This document shows positions 7,146 through 14,039 of a stretch of 16,704 bases of DNA, piece after piece. The notes under the pieces are model-generated. The model ran no database searches, was not told the origin of the DNA, and was given only the letters and a program-made list of their open reading frames with translations. Within the stretch, counting starts at the first letter, position 1. Each line of letters starts with the position of its first letter. Position numbers and translations under genes: made by a program. This DNA is from Ectothiorhodospiraceae bacterium (GTDB taxonomy: Bacteria; Pseudomonadota; Gammaproteobacteria; Thiohalomonadales; Thiohalomonadaceae). The DNA is taken from positions 1-16,704 of the forward strand of contig SLDE01000114.1 of NCBI GenBank assembly GCA_007125455.1, in the 5' to 3' direction.

Positions 7146-7713
7146 ACCCCTCCGCTCGCTGACCCTGCTGCTGGGCCTGTTGCTGGCCTTGCCGAGTGTG
7201 GCCGAGTGGGGGCCGAAGGCCTTGCTGGCGAGCCTGGCCGAGGCGGTCCAGCCTGAATTGCGCTTTGTCGAAGAGCGCCACGACGAGCTGCTGGGGATCC
7301 CGTTGCGCAGTGAGGGGCGTCTTGAGTTTCGCGCCCCGGACTACTTGGCCAAGACCATTGAGCGGGGCGGCGATGGCAGCTTCGTGATCGAGGGCGATAG
7401 CCTGCAGGTGACGCGGCGCGGCGAGCTGCACCAGATCCCCCTCGACAGCCACCCGGCATTGCGCGCCCTGGCCACCGCATTGCGCGCCAGCCTCGGCGGC
7501 GACTACGCCGCCCTGGCCGAGCAGTTTGCCCTGGAACTGCGGGGTGAACCGGCCCAGTGGCGCCTGATCCTGGTGCCCCACCAGCGCGAGGTACGCCGCC
7601 TGTTGGAGAGCCTGGAGTTGGGCGGCAGCGACGCACGCCTGTTGCGCATTAGCGCCTATGAGCGTGGCGGGCAGCGCAGTGTGACCACCCTGATCTACCC
7701 CGACGGGGATTAG
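7126..7713 (+). CDS. LolA-like periplasmic lipoprotein/lipid carrier
   Basis: A 195-residue exported protein related to LolA (outer-membrane lipoprotein carrier, COG2834-like). Seen: a signal peptide with basic n-region (KPLRS), leucine-rich core and ALPSVA-EW cleavage near residue 26; then FVEERHDELLGIPLRSEGRLEFRAPDYL, a pattern typical of the LolA-type open barrel, and DSLQVTRRGE followed by hydrophobic strands. LolA-like genes sit next to the MMPL exporter in aryl-polyene clusters and probably take the hydrophobic product from it across the periplasm. The ATG at 7126 is chosen because it starts just ahead of the signal peptide; it overlaps the acyltransferase gene by 20 bases. The exporter starts 3 bases after the stop. 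Confidence 0.85.
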   Translation: MTTGALKPLRSLTLLLGLLLALPSVAEWGPKALLASLAEAVQPELRFVEERHDELLGIPLRSEGRLEFRAPDYLAKTIERGGDGSFVIEGDSLQVTRRGELHQIPLDSHPALRALATALRASLGGDYAALAEQFALELRGEPAQWRLILVPHQREVRRLLESLELGGSDARLLRISAYERGGQRSVTTLIYPDGD

Positions 7714-7716
7714 CCG

Positions 7717-10089
7717 ATGCCCCGTGTGCTGAGCCTTGCCGTCTGGTCACTACTGGTGGTGGCCGCCCTGGCGCTGTTACAGCAGCGGCTGGTGCTGGGC
7801 AGCGATATGCAGTTCTTTCTCCCCCCGGCGGCCAGCCCGCTGCAACAACAGGCGCTCGACCAGCTACAAGCCGGGGCGTCCAGCCAGATCCTGTTGTTGG
7901 CGATCGAGGCCGGGGAGGAGGCCGAGGCGGCAGGCCTGAGCCGTGCCCTGGCTGAGAGCCTGCGAGGGGACACGGCGTTCCGGGAGGTCCTCAACCGCCC
8001 CGAGGCGCTGCCAGAGGAGGAGGCGGGGCGTTGGCGCGCCTATCGCTATCTGCTCAGCGACGCCGCCCTGGGGTTTGATGCCAGCGCCTTGCAGCAGGCG
8101 CTGGAGGCGCGTCTGGATGAGCTGGCCTCACCGCTGGCAGCGCTGCTGCGTGAGGATCTGGCAGCCGACCCCACCGCCCACTACCGCCACTGGTTGGCCA
8201 CCTGGCAGCAGAGCGGCGATGGGCCGCAACTGCGCCACGGGGTCTGGTTTACCGCCGATGGCCGAGCCCTGCTACTGCTGCGCAGTGCCTTGCCAACGTA
8301 TGATCTGGATGCCCAGCAGGCCGCCCTGGCGCAGATCCATGCTCAGTTCGCCGCGCTGGCTGACGAGACGGAGGCGAGCCTGCTTGTCACCGGCCCGGCG
8401 GCCTTGGCGGTGGCCAGCCGTGACACCATTCGGGCTGAGCTGCAATGGTTGAGTCTCTTGGCTAGCGGTGCAGTGGCACTGCTATTGTTGTGGGCATGGC
8501 GCTCGCCCCGACTGTGGCTGCTGGCGGCACTGCCGCTGGGTAGTGCGATCCTGGCCGGGTTGAGCGTCACCCTGCTGCTGTTCGGCCAGGTGCACGGCAT
8601 CACCCTGGCCTTTGGCATCACCCTGCTGGGGGTGGCGCTGGACTATCCGTTGCACCTGTTCAGCCATCTACGCCCCAATCAGCCCCCCGGCCAGGCGTTG
8701 GGCAAGGTCTGGCCGCGCCTGCGTCTGGGAGCGTTGAGTACCGCGACCGGCTATCTGGCGATGCTGGGCAGCGGCTTTCCCGGCCTGATGCAGCTGGGGG
8801 TCTTTGCCGCCAGCGGCCTGTTGGCGGCGGCCCTGGTCACCCGCTATGTGCTGCCCCAGCTCCTGCCGGCCCAGGGGCAGGGTTTGCGTGCCCCCCGTGG
8901 GCCGCTGTTACCGACCTTGCGGCAGCCCACCGTGGCCAGGCGTCAGGGGGTGGTATTGAGTCTCGCGCTGGCCTCATTGGCATGGTTGCTGCTATCGCCA
9001 CAGCCGCTGTGGCAGCAGGATGTGGCGGCGCTCAGTCCGCTGCCCGCTGCCGATCGCCAGCAGGAGGGCGAACTACGCCGGGCGCTGGGCCAGGGCGAGC
9101 TGAATCAGATGCTGTTGTTGCAGGGTGAAAGTGCAGAAGAGCTCTTGCAGCGCAGTGAGTCCTTACAATTCTCCCTGGAGGATTGGCGTGAGCAGGGGGT
9201 GTTGGCGGGCTATCAATTGCCCAGCGACTACCTGCCCAGTCGCGCCACCCAGCGCGCACGCCAGCAGGCCCTGCCCACCACGGCGGCGCTCAGCGCCGCG
9301 CTGGCCGAGGCCCAGCAGGGGCTGCCGTTTCGCGCCGGGGCCTTCGCGCCCTTTGTCGAACAGGTGGCGGCCAGTCGGACGCTGACGCCACTGACCCCCG
9401 CCGATCTGGGCGATTCGCTGTTGGCCCTGCGTCTTGCGCCATTGCTGTTCGAACGCGATGGGCAGTGGTGGGCTGTGGTGCAACTGCAGGGGCTCAACGA
9501 CCCGCTGCCGCTGAGCGAGCTGGCCGCCGCACAAGCGCAGCTGCACTACCTGGATCTGGCGAGCGAGACCGGGGCGATGCTCGCCTCGCTGCGCGAGGCG
9601 GCACTGCGCTGGCTTGTGCTGGGCGCGTTGCTGATCGCGCTCATCCTCTGGTGGGGGCTGGGGCGTCAGTGGCGCGCGCTCGGCGAGGTGTTGCTGCCGG
9701 TGGGGGCCGCACTGCTGGCCACCCTCGCCACTGTACACCTGCTGGGGGAGCTGATCGCCATCTTCCACCTGGTGGCGCTGCTGTTGGTGTTGGGCCTGGG
9801 GATAGATTATGGGCTGTTCTTTCGCCGCGAGGGGCAGCAAACAGCGGGGCCGCGGGAGGCTGGGCAGCCAGCGTGGGCGGCGACCTCCCGTGCCCTGGCC
9901 CTTTGCGCTATCTCCAGCCTGCTGGTTTTTGCTATCCTCTCCCTCTCGGCCATGCCGGTGCTGCACGCCATCGGGCTGACCGTCAGCCTGGGGGTGTTGT
10001 ACAGCTTTCTGTTCGCCTGGTTTTTGGCCCCGGTAGCAGACCCGTGTCACGCAAGCGACAACAACGACAGGACTTCAGCACAGCCATGA
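7717..10089 (+). CDS. MMPL/RND-family exporter of the aryl-polyene-type product
   Basis: A 790-residue RND-superfamily (MMPL, COG4258-like) inner-membrane transporter. The layout is two-fold: helix 1 (about 5-22), a periplasmic domain (about 25-245), helices at about 247-390, a helix at about 413-430, a second periplasmic domain, then helices at about 630-785. The conserved helix-4 motif is seen in GITLLGVALDYPLHL (Asp309) and its repeat in LGLGIDYGLFF (Asp697), the expected proton-relay positions. It is likely to move the lipid-linked polyene out of the inner membrane with the LolA-like protein. The end is polar and unremarkable. The stop overlaps an ATG that opens a 22-codon frame leading to the ketosynthase gene. 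Confidence 0.92.
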   Translation: MPRVLSLAVWSLLVVAALALLQQRLVLGSDMQFFLPPAASPLQQQALDQLQAGASSQILLLAIEAGEEAEAAGLSRALAESLRGDTAFREVLNRPEALPEEEAGRWRAYRYLLSDAALGFDASALQQALEARLDELASPLAALLREDLAADPTAHYRHWLATWQQSGDGPQLRHGVWFTADGRALLLLRSALPTYDLDAQQAALAQIHAQFAALADETEASLLVTGPAALAVASRDTIRAELQWLSLLASGAVALLLLWAWRSPRLWLLAALPLGSAILAGLSVTLLLFGQVHGITLAFGITLLGVALDYPLHLFSHLRPNQPPGQALGKVWPRLRLGALSTATGYLAMLGSGFPGLMQLGVFAASGLLAAALVTRYVLPQLLPAQGQGLRAPRGPLLPTLRQPTVARRQGVVLSLALASLAWLLLSPQPLWQQDVAALSPLPAADRQQEGELRRALGQGELNQMLLLQGESAEELLQRSESLQFSLEDWREQGVLAGYQLPSDYLPSRATQRARQQALPTTAALSAALAEAQQGLPFRAGAFAPFVEQVAASRTLTPLTPADLGDSLLALRLAPLLFERDGQWWAVVQLQGLNDPLPLSELAAAQAQLHYLDLASETGAMLASLREAALRWLVLGALLIALILWWGLGRQWRALGEVLLPVGAALLATLATVHLLGELIAIFHLVALLLVLGLGIDYGLFFRREGQQTAGPREAGQPAWAATSRALALCAISSLLVFAILSLSAMPVLHAIGLTVSLGVLYSFLFAWFLAPVADPCHASDNNDRTSAQP

Positions 10090-10154
10090 TGCCCAGCTAT
10101 CGCATCCCCTCCCACCCGCGAGCCGTTGCAACGGTGAATCGCCATGCCGATTGA
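10086..10154 (+). CDS. Possible 22-codon linking ORF between exporter and ketosynthase
   Basis: ATG at 10086 overlaps the exporter stop in ATGA form, and the frame ends at TGA 10152-10154, overlapping the ketosynthase start by 11 bases. The peptide begins MMPSYRIPSH and ends NRHAD, with no recognisable signal or family. It fills the only real gap in the biosynthetic block (54 bases), and in other aryl-polyene clusters a small lipoprotein gene can lie in this area. It may couple translation across the gap, be a remnant, or be chance. Evidence is only its placement. Confidence 0.2.
   Translation: MMPSYRIPSHPRAVATVNRHAD
10123..10134. repeat. 12-base perfect palindrome before the ketosynthase gene
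   Basis: CCGTTGCAACGG is a perfect 12-base palindrome ending 9 bases before the ketosynthase ATG and touching its GGTGA ribosome-binding site (10133-10137). About four such palindromes are expected by chance in a window this size, so only its position draws attention. Confidence 0.4.
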
Positions 10155-11352
10155 AGCGCTTCGCCTCAGCCACTACACCGTCACCAACGCCCTGGGTCAC
10201 GGCCTGGCGGCCAGTTGGTCGGCGCTGCGCGAGGGGCGCTCCGGGCTACGCCCGAATGACTACCCGCCGGCCTGCGGTGATGCCGCCCTGACGACCTGGC
10301 TCGGACGGGTCGAGGGGCTGGAGGCGGTGAGCCTGCCCGAGACGCTGCAGGACTACGACTGCCGCAACAACCGCCTCGCCCTGCTGGGTTTGCAGCAGGA
10401 CGGTTTTGTAGCGGCGGTGGCCGAGCTGCGTGAACGACTGGGCGCGCGTCACATCGGCCTTTTTCTGGGCACCAGCACCTCCGGGATCGAACAGACCGAG
10501 CAGGCCTTTGCGCGGCGCGATGAGCAGGGCAGGCTGCCCGCCGACTACCGCTATCGCCAGACCCAAAGCCCCTTCTCGCTGGCCGATTTTTGTCGCCGCT
10601 ACCTGGGGCTGGAAGGGCCGGTGCAGGTGATCTCCACCGCCTGTTCATCCAGCGCCAAGGTCTTCGCCAGCGCCGAGCGCCACATCGCTGCCGGGCTGTG
10701 CGACGCGGCGGTGGTGGGCGGGGTGGACAGTCTCTGTCAGAGCACCCTGTACGGCTTTAATTCGCTGGAGCTGGTCTCCAGCCAGCCCTGCCGCCCCTGG
10801 GACGCCACCCGCGACGGGATCAACATCGGCGAGGGGGCGGGTTTTGCCCTGTTGCAGCGGGCCGGGGCCGTGCCAGCGGGCCCCCGCCTGCTGGGCTACG
10901 GCGAGAGCAGCGATGCCTGGCATATGTCTACCCCCCACCCGGAGGGTGACGGCGCGGTGGCGGCAATGGCACAGGCACTGGCCCGTGCCGGGCTTGAGCC
11001 CGGTGCCATCGACTACGTCAACCTGCACGGCACCTCCACCCCCTCCAACGACCGTGCCGAGGACCGCGCCATGGTGCGGGTGTTTGGCAGCAGCACCCCC
11101 TGTAGCTCCACCAAGGGCTGGACCGGCCATACCCTGGGGGCGGCGGGGATCACCGAGATCGTCTTCGCCGCGTTGGCGCTGGAACACGGCTGGATCCCCC
11201 CCAGCCTCAACACCCAGGCCATCGAGCCGGGCCTGCAGGCCGGGGTGGTATTGGCGGGGCGCAGTCAGCCGCTACGGCGGGTGATGAGCAACTCCTTTGG
11301 CTTTGGTGGCAGTAATTGCAGTGTCATTTTGGGGGTGGATGATGGGGCTTGA
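10144..11352 (+). CDS. apeO: Beta-ketoacyl-ACP synthase (catalytic KS, ApeO-like)
   Basis: A 402-residue FabF-type thiolase-fold ketosynthase. It catalyses decarboxylative condensation of malonyl-ACP with the growing chain. The triad is intact: Cys167 in STACSSSA, His295 in NLHGTSTP and His329 in TKGWTGHTLGAAG, with the glycine-rich SFGFGGSNCS end. The start MPIEALRLSHYTVTNALG resembles the TNALG opening of aryl-polyene ApeO rather than FabF. It is followed at once by a Cys-less partner gene, consistent with a KS:CLF heterodimer as shown for ApeO:ApeC. GGTGA lies 6 bases before the ATG. The start lies 54 bases after the exporter stop, and the end overlaps the CLF gene by 11 bases. ApeO versus ApeR is decided by this context and is moderately sure; KS function is near certain. 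Confidence 0.93.
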   Translation: MPIEALRLSHYTVTNALGHGLAASWSALREGRSGLRPNDYPPACGDAALTTWLGRVEGLEAVSLPETLQDYDCRNNRLALLGLQQDGFVAAVAELRERLGARHIGLFLGTSTSGIEQTEQAFARRDEQGRLPADYRYRQTQSPFSLADFCRRYLGLEGPVQVISTACSSSAKVFASAERHIAAGLCDAAVVGGVDSLCQSTLYGFNSLELVSSQPCRPWDATRDGINIGEGAGFALLQRAGAVPAGPRLLGYGESSDAWHMSTPHPEGDGAVAAMAQALARAGLEPGAIDYVNLHGTSTPSNDRAEDRAMVRVFGSSTPCSSTKGWTGHTLGAAGITEIVFAALALEHGWIPPSLNTQAIEPGLQAGVVLAGRSQPLRRVMSNSFGFGGSNCSVILGVDDGA

Positions 11353-12121
11353 GGCATGTGTTGGGGGGATCGGCCTGGTCGCACCGGGGATGGCGGATTG
11401 GGCGGCGGCACAGCCGCTATTGCGCGGGGAGCAGCTCTGGCAGCCGACCCCGCTGGCCGCCCCCAAGCCTGACCTGTTGCCCGCCAATGAGCGGCGCCGC
11501 ACCACCACCCTGATCCGCCTGGCCCTGGCGGCCGCGGAGCAGGCCTGTAGCCAGGCCGGGGTGGCCCCCGAGGGGCTGGCCTCGGTGTTCGCCTCGGCCG
11601 AGGGGGATACCGAGATCGTCGAACGGCTGTGCACTGCATTGAACATGGCGGGCAAGCCGGTCTCCCCCACCCAGTTTCACAACTCGGTGCACAATGCCCC
11701 CGCCGGTTATTGGGCCATCGCCGCCGGGGCACGCCTGCCCTCCACCAGTATCACCGCCGGGGTGGCGAGCTTCGCCGCCGGCCTGCTCGATGCCTTGTGC
11801 TATTTGCAGGCGGAGCAGGCCCCGGTGTTGTTGATCGCCTACGACGTGGCCCTGCCCGATAGCCTGAGTGCCCACGGCGATGTGCAGCAACCCTTCGCCT
11901 GTGCCCTGCTGTTGAGCCCCTCGGGCGAAGGGCCCCGGTTGTTGCTGGATGGGATCACGACGGGCGAGCCCAGCGCCGTGCGTGCCGATCTCGATGCCTT
12001 GCGCCGGGCCAATCCGGCAGCCCAGGCGCTACCGTTACTGCACGGACTGGCAAATGGCAAGGCCGAGCGGCTGGCACTGCGCTATGTGGACCAACAGCTA
12101 CTTAACGTGGTGTTGCGATGA
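11342..12121 (+). CDS. apeC: Chain-length-factor-like ketosynthase (ApeC-like, no active-site Cys)
   Basis: A 259-residue beta-ketoacyl synthase N-terminal-like protein (ketoacyl-synt_2 type). It contains FHNSVHNAPAGYWAIA (residues 112-127), characteristic of the chain-length factors of aryl-polyene clusters. At the place of the KS active site (about residue 140) the sequence is ITAGVASFAAG, with no Cys. It ends well short of a full KS (about 400), so the C-terminal half with its catalytic His residues is absent; this is normal in the family. It should dimerise with the preceding KS and set chain length. Two ATG codons, at 11339 and 11342, are possible. GGGGGTGG lies just upstream, and 11342 gives the better spacing. 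The stop overlaps the next gene in ATGA. Confidence 0.85.
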   Translation: MGLEACVGGIGLVAPGMADWAAAQPLLRGEQLWQPTPLAAPKPDLLPANERRRTTTLIRLALAAAEQACSQAGVAPEGLASVFASAEGDTEIVERLCTALNMAGKPVSPTQFHNSVHNAPAGYWAIAAGARLPSTSITAGVASFAAGLLDALCYLQAEQAPVLLIAYDVALPDSLSAHGDVQQPFACALLLSPSGEGPRLLLDGITTGEPSAVRADLDALRRANPAAQALPLLHGLANGKAERLALRYVDQQLLNVVLR

Positions 12122-12549
12122 TCCAGCGGGATGCGCTTTGTGAACTGATCCCCCACGCGGGCAGCATGTGTCTGCTCAGTGGGGTCGTCGAGTGGGATGA
12201 ACAGCACATCGTCTGTCTGGCCGAATCTCACCGTGATCCGAACAACCCATTGCGCGCAGAGGGTGGCCTGAAGGCGCTGCATGGGATCGAATATGCCGCC
12301 CAGGCCATGGCGGTACACGGCGGGCTGTGTGCCCAGGCGCGGGGAGAGCAAAGTGGCGGTGGCTTTCTCGCCGCGCTGCGTGATGTGAGGCTGGAGGTAG
12401 AGCGGCTGGACGGGATCAGCGCGCCGTTGCGCATCGAGGCCAGCGAGCAGATGCGCGCCGGGGGCAGTTTTATCTACGATTTTGAGGTGAGTGCGGACGG
12501 TCGGCCCCTGCTGAGCGGACGCGCCACGGTAATGGCACAGGAGTTGTGA
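12118..12549 (+). CDS. apeP: ApeP-like 3-hydroxyacyl-ACP dehydratase
   Basis: A 143-residue single hot-dog domain protein of the COG4706/ApeP type. Seen: LIPHAGSMCLL at residues 10-20 with the conserved His13, LHGIEYAAQAMAVHGGL (about 54-70) forming the central helix, and a C-terminal beta sheet ending GRATVMAQEL. It is the second dehydratase of the operon, and in characterised systems both are needed to give all-trans polyene double bonds; the division of labour with the short ApeI-like enzyme is not visible here. The start overlaps the CLF stop (ATGA) and the stop shares one base with the next ATG. Confidence 0.88.
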   Translation: MIQRDALCELIPHAGSMCLLSGVVEWDEQHIVCLAESHRDPNNPLRAEGGLKALHGIEYAAQAMAVHGGLCAQARGEQSGGGFLAALRDVRLEVERLDGISAPLRIEASEQMRAGGSFIYDFEVSADGRPLLSGRATVMAQEL

Positions 12550-13268
12550 TGAAACGGGCACTGGTGACCGGAGGGAGTGGGGATATCGGCGCGGCGATCT
12601 GCCGCCGTTTGGCCCAGGCAGGGATGGCAGTGTTGGTACACGCCAACAGCCGCCCGGAGCGGGCCGAGGCGGTGGTGGCACAGATCCGTGCCGCTGGTGG
12701 CGAGGCCGAGGCGGTGGTGTTCGATGTCACCGACCACGCCCAATGCCAACAGATACTGGGCGAACTGGCCGAGCAGCAGCCCATCCAGGTAGTGGTCAAT
12801 AACGCCGGGATCCACGACGACGCCCCGCTGGCGGGGATGAGCGAGGCCCAGTGGCGTGGGGTGATCGAGGTCTCGCTGCACGGTTTTTTCAATGTCACCC
12901 AGCCGCTGATGCTGCCGATGATGCGCACCCGCTGGGGGCGGGTGATCAGCCTATCTTCCATCGCCGGGATGATGGGCAATCGGGGGCAGGCCAACTACGC
13001 CGCCGCCAAGGCGGGGCTGCACGGGGCCAGCCGTTCGCTGGCCATCGAGATGGCCTCGCGGGGGATCACCGTCAATGTGGTGGCACCGGGGATCATCGCC
13101 GGCAGCATGACCGACGAGGTCTTCGACGAGGCGGCGATCAAGGCCCAGGTGCCGATGAAGCGTGCCGGCGATCCACAGGAGGTGGCGGCGGTGGTCGCCT
13201 TCCTCGCCTCGGAGGAGGCCGGTTACGTCTCTGGCCAGGTGATCGGGGTCAACGGGGCGATGGCATGA
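12549..13268 (+). CDS. apeQ: 3-oxoacyl-ACP reductase (ApeQ/FabG-like SDR)
   Basis: A 239-residue classical short-chain dehydrogenase that should reduce the beta-keto group of each elongation product using NAD(P)H. Seen: TGGSGDIG (7-14) cofactor loop, NNAG (84-87), catalytic Ser137 in SLSSIAG, and Tyr150/Lys154 in YAAAK, plus the FabG-type GQVIGVNGAMA end. The length is usual for FabG (about 244). GTG at 12546 directly before the ATG at 12549 is also possible. AGGAG (12539-12543) serves the ATG with 5-base spacing and the TGATG overlap is typical, so 12549 is preferred. The next gene overlaps the stop as ATGA. Confidence 0.92.
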   Translation: MKRALVTGGSGDIGAAICRRLAQAGMAVLVHANSRPERAEAVVAQIRAAGGEAEAVVFDVTDHAQCQQILGELAEQQPIQVVVNNAGIHDDAPLAGMSEAQWRGVIEVSLHGFFNVTQPLMLPMMRTRWGRVISLSSIAGMMGNRGQANYAAAKAGLHGASRSLAIEMASRGITVNVVAPGIIAGSMTDEVFDEAAIKAQVPMKRAGDPQEVAAVVAFLASEEAGYVSGQVIGVNGAMA

Positions 13269-14023
13269 AGCTGGCGGTGGTGATCCCGGCCTATAACGAA
13301 GGGGCGACCATCCGCGCCGTTGCCAGCGAGGTGCTGCAATACGGACTACCCTTGATCGTAGTGGACGACGGCAGCGTGGACGATACGGTGATGCAACTGG
13401 ATGGCCTGGCAGTGACGGTGCTGGGTAACGAGCAGAATCAGGGCAAGGCCGCCAGCCTGTGGCAGGGGATGCAGTACGCCCTGCAACAGGGGGTGGACGG
13501 GGTGATCACCCTCGACGGGGATGGCCAACACCGCCCGGTGGATATCCCGCGCCTGGTGGCCGCAGCGGAGCAGCGCCCCGATAGCCTGCTGATCGCCGCC
13601 CGCCTGCGCGGACGCGAGTCGGCCCCCAAGGCCCGCCTGCGCGCCAACAAGGTGGCCGATTTCTGGATCTCCTGGGCCGCCGGACAGTGGATCCACGATA
13701 GCCAGTCGGGCTTTCGTCTCTATCCGGCAGGCCTGTTGCGCCACTTTAGTCCCCGTCCGCTGCAGGGTCCTGATGCTCGCCGCTATGGTTTTGTCTTTGA
13801 GAGCGAGATCCTCATTGAGGCGGCACGGCGCGGCTTCCCCTGTCTGGCGCTGCCCATCGACAGCATCTATCAGCACGGCGCGCGCGCCAGCCACTTCCGC
13901 CCGGTGGCCGACATCACCCGCATCGTGCGCATGGTGGCCTGGAAGCTTGTCAGTCGCGGGATGTACCTGCCGGGGCTGTGGCGCGCCTGGCGAACCCATC
14001 GACAGGGGGTGCTCCCCGACTGA
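13265..14023 (+). CDS. Family 2 glycosyltransferase (polyprenol-phosphate-mannose-synthase-like)
   Basis: A 252-residue GT-A fold glycosyltransferase. Seen: VVIPAYNEG (5-13), VVDDGSVDDT (32-41) for nucleotide binding, and a DxD-type LDGDGQHRP (83-91) for metal binding. WIHDSQSGFRLY follows, typical of DPM/DPG synthase-like members. No C-terminal membrane helix is visible, so it is soluble or peripheral. In E. coli-type aryl-polyene clusters a glycosyltransferase is fused to an acyltransferase. Here it is separate from the acyltransferase at 6252 and lies at the end of the biosynthetic block. It may glycosylate the anchor or head group of the polyene lipid. The donor and acceptor are unknown. 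ATGA overlap with the reductase gene; the cyclase gene follows after 16 bases. Confidence 0.88.
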   Translation: MKLAVVIPAYNEGATIRAVASEVLQYGLPLIVVDDGSVDDTVMQLDGLAVTVLGNEQNQGKAASLWQGMQYALQQGVDGVITLDGDGQHRPVDIPRLVAAAEQRPDSLLIAARLRGRESAPKARLRANKVADFWISWAAGQWIHDSQSGFRLYPAGLLRHFSPRPLQGPDARRYGFVFESEILIEAARRGFPCLALPIDSIYQHGARASHFRPVADITRIVRMVAWKLVSRGMYLPGLWRAWRTHRQGVLPD

Positions 14024-14039
14024 CGGGGGGCTTGTCACG

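Noticed and set aside
9163..10050. Minus-strand frame of 295 codons opposite the exporter gene
   Set aside because: Gln and Arg-rich low-complexity translation with no start signal; the exporter frame has clear membrane helices and RND motifs.
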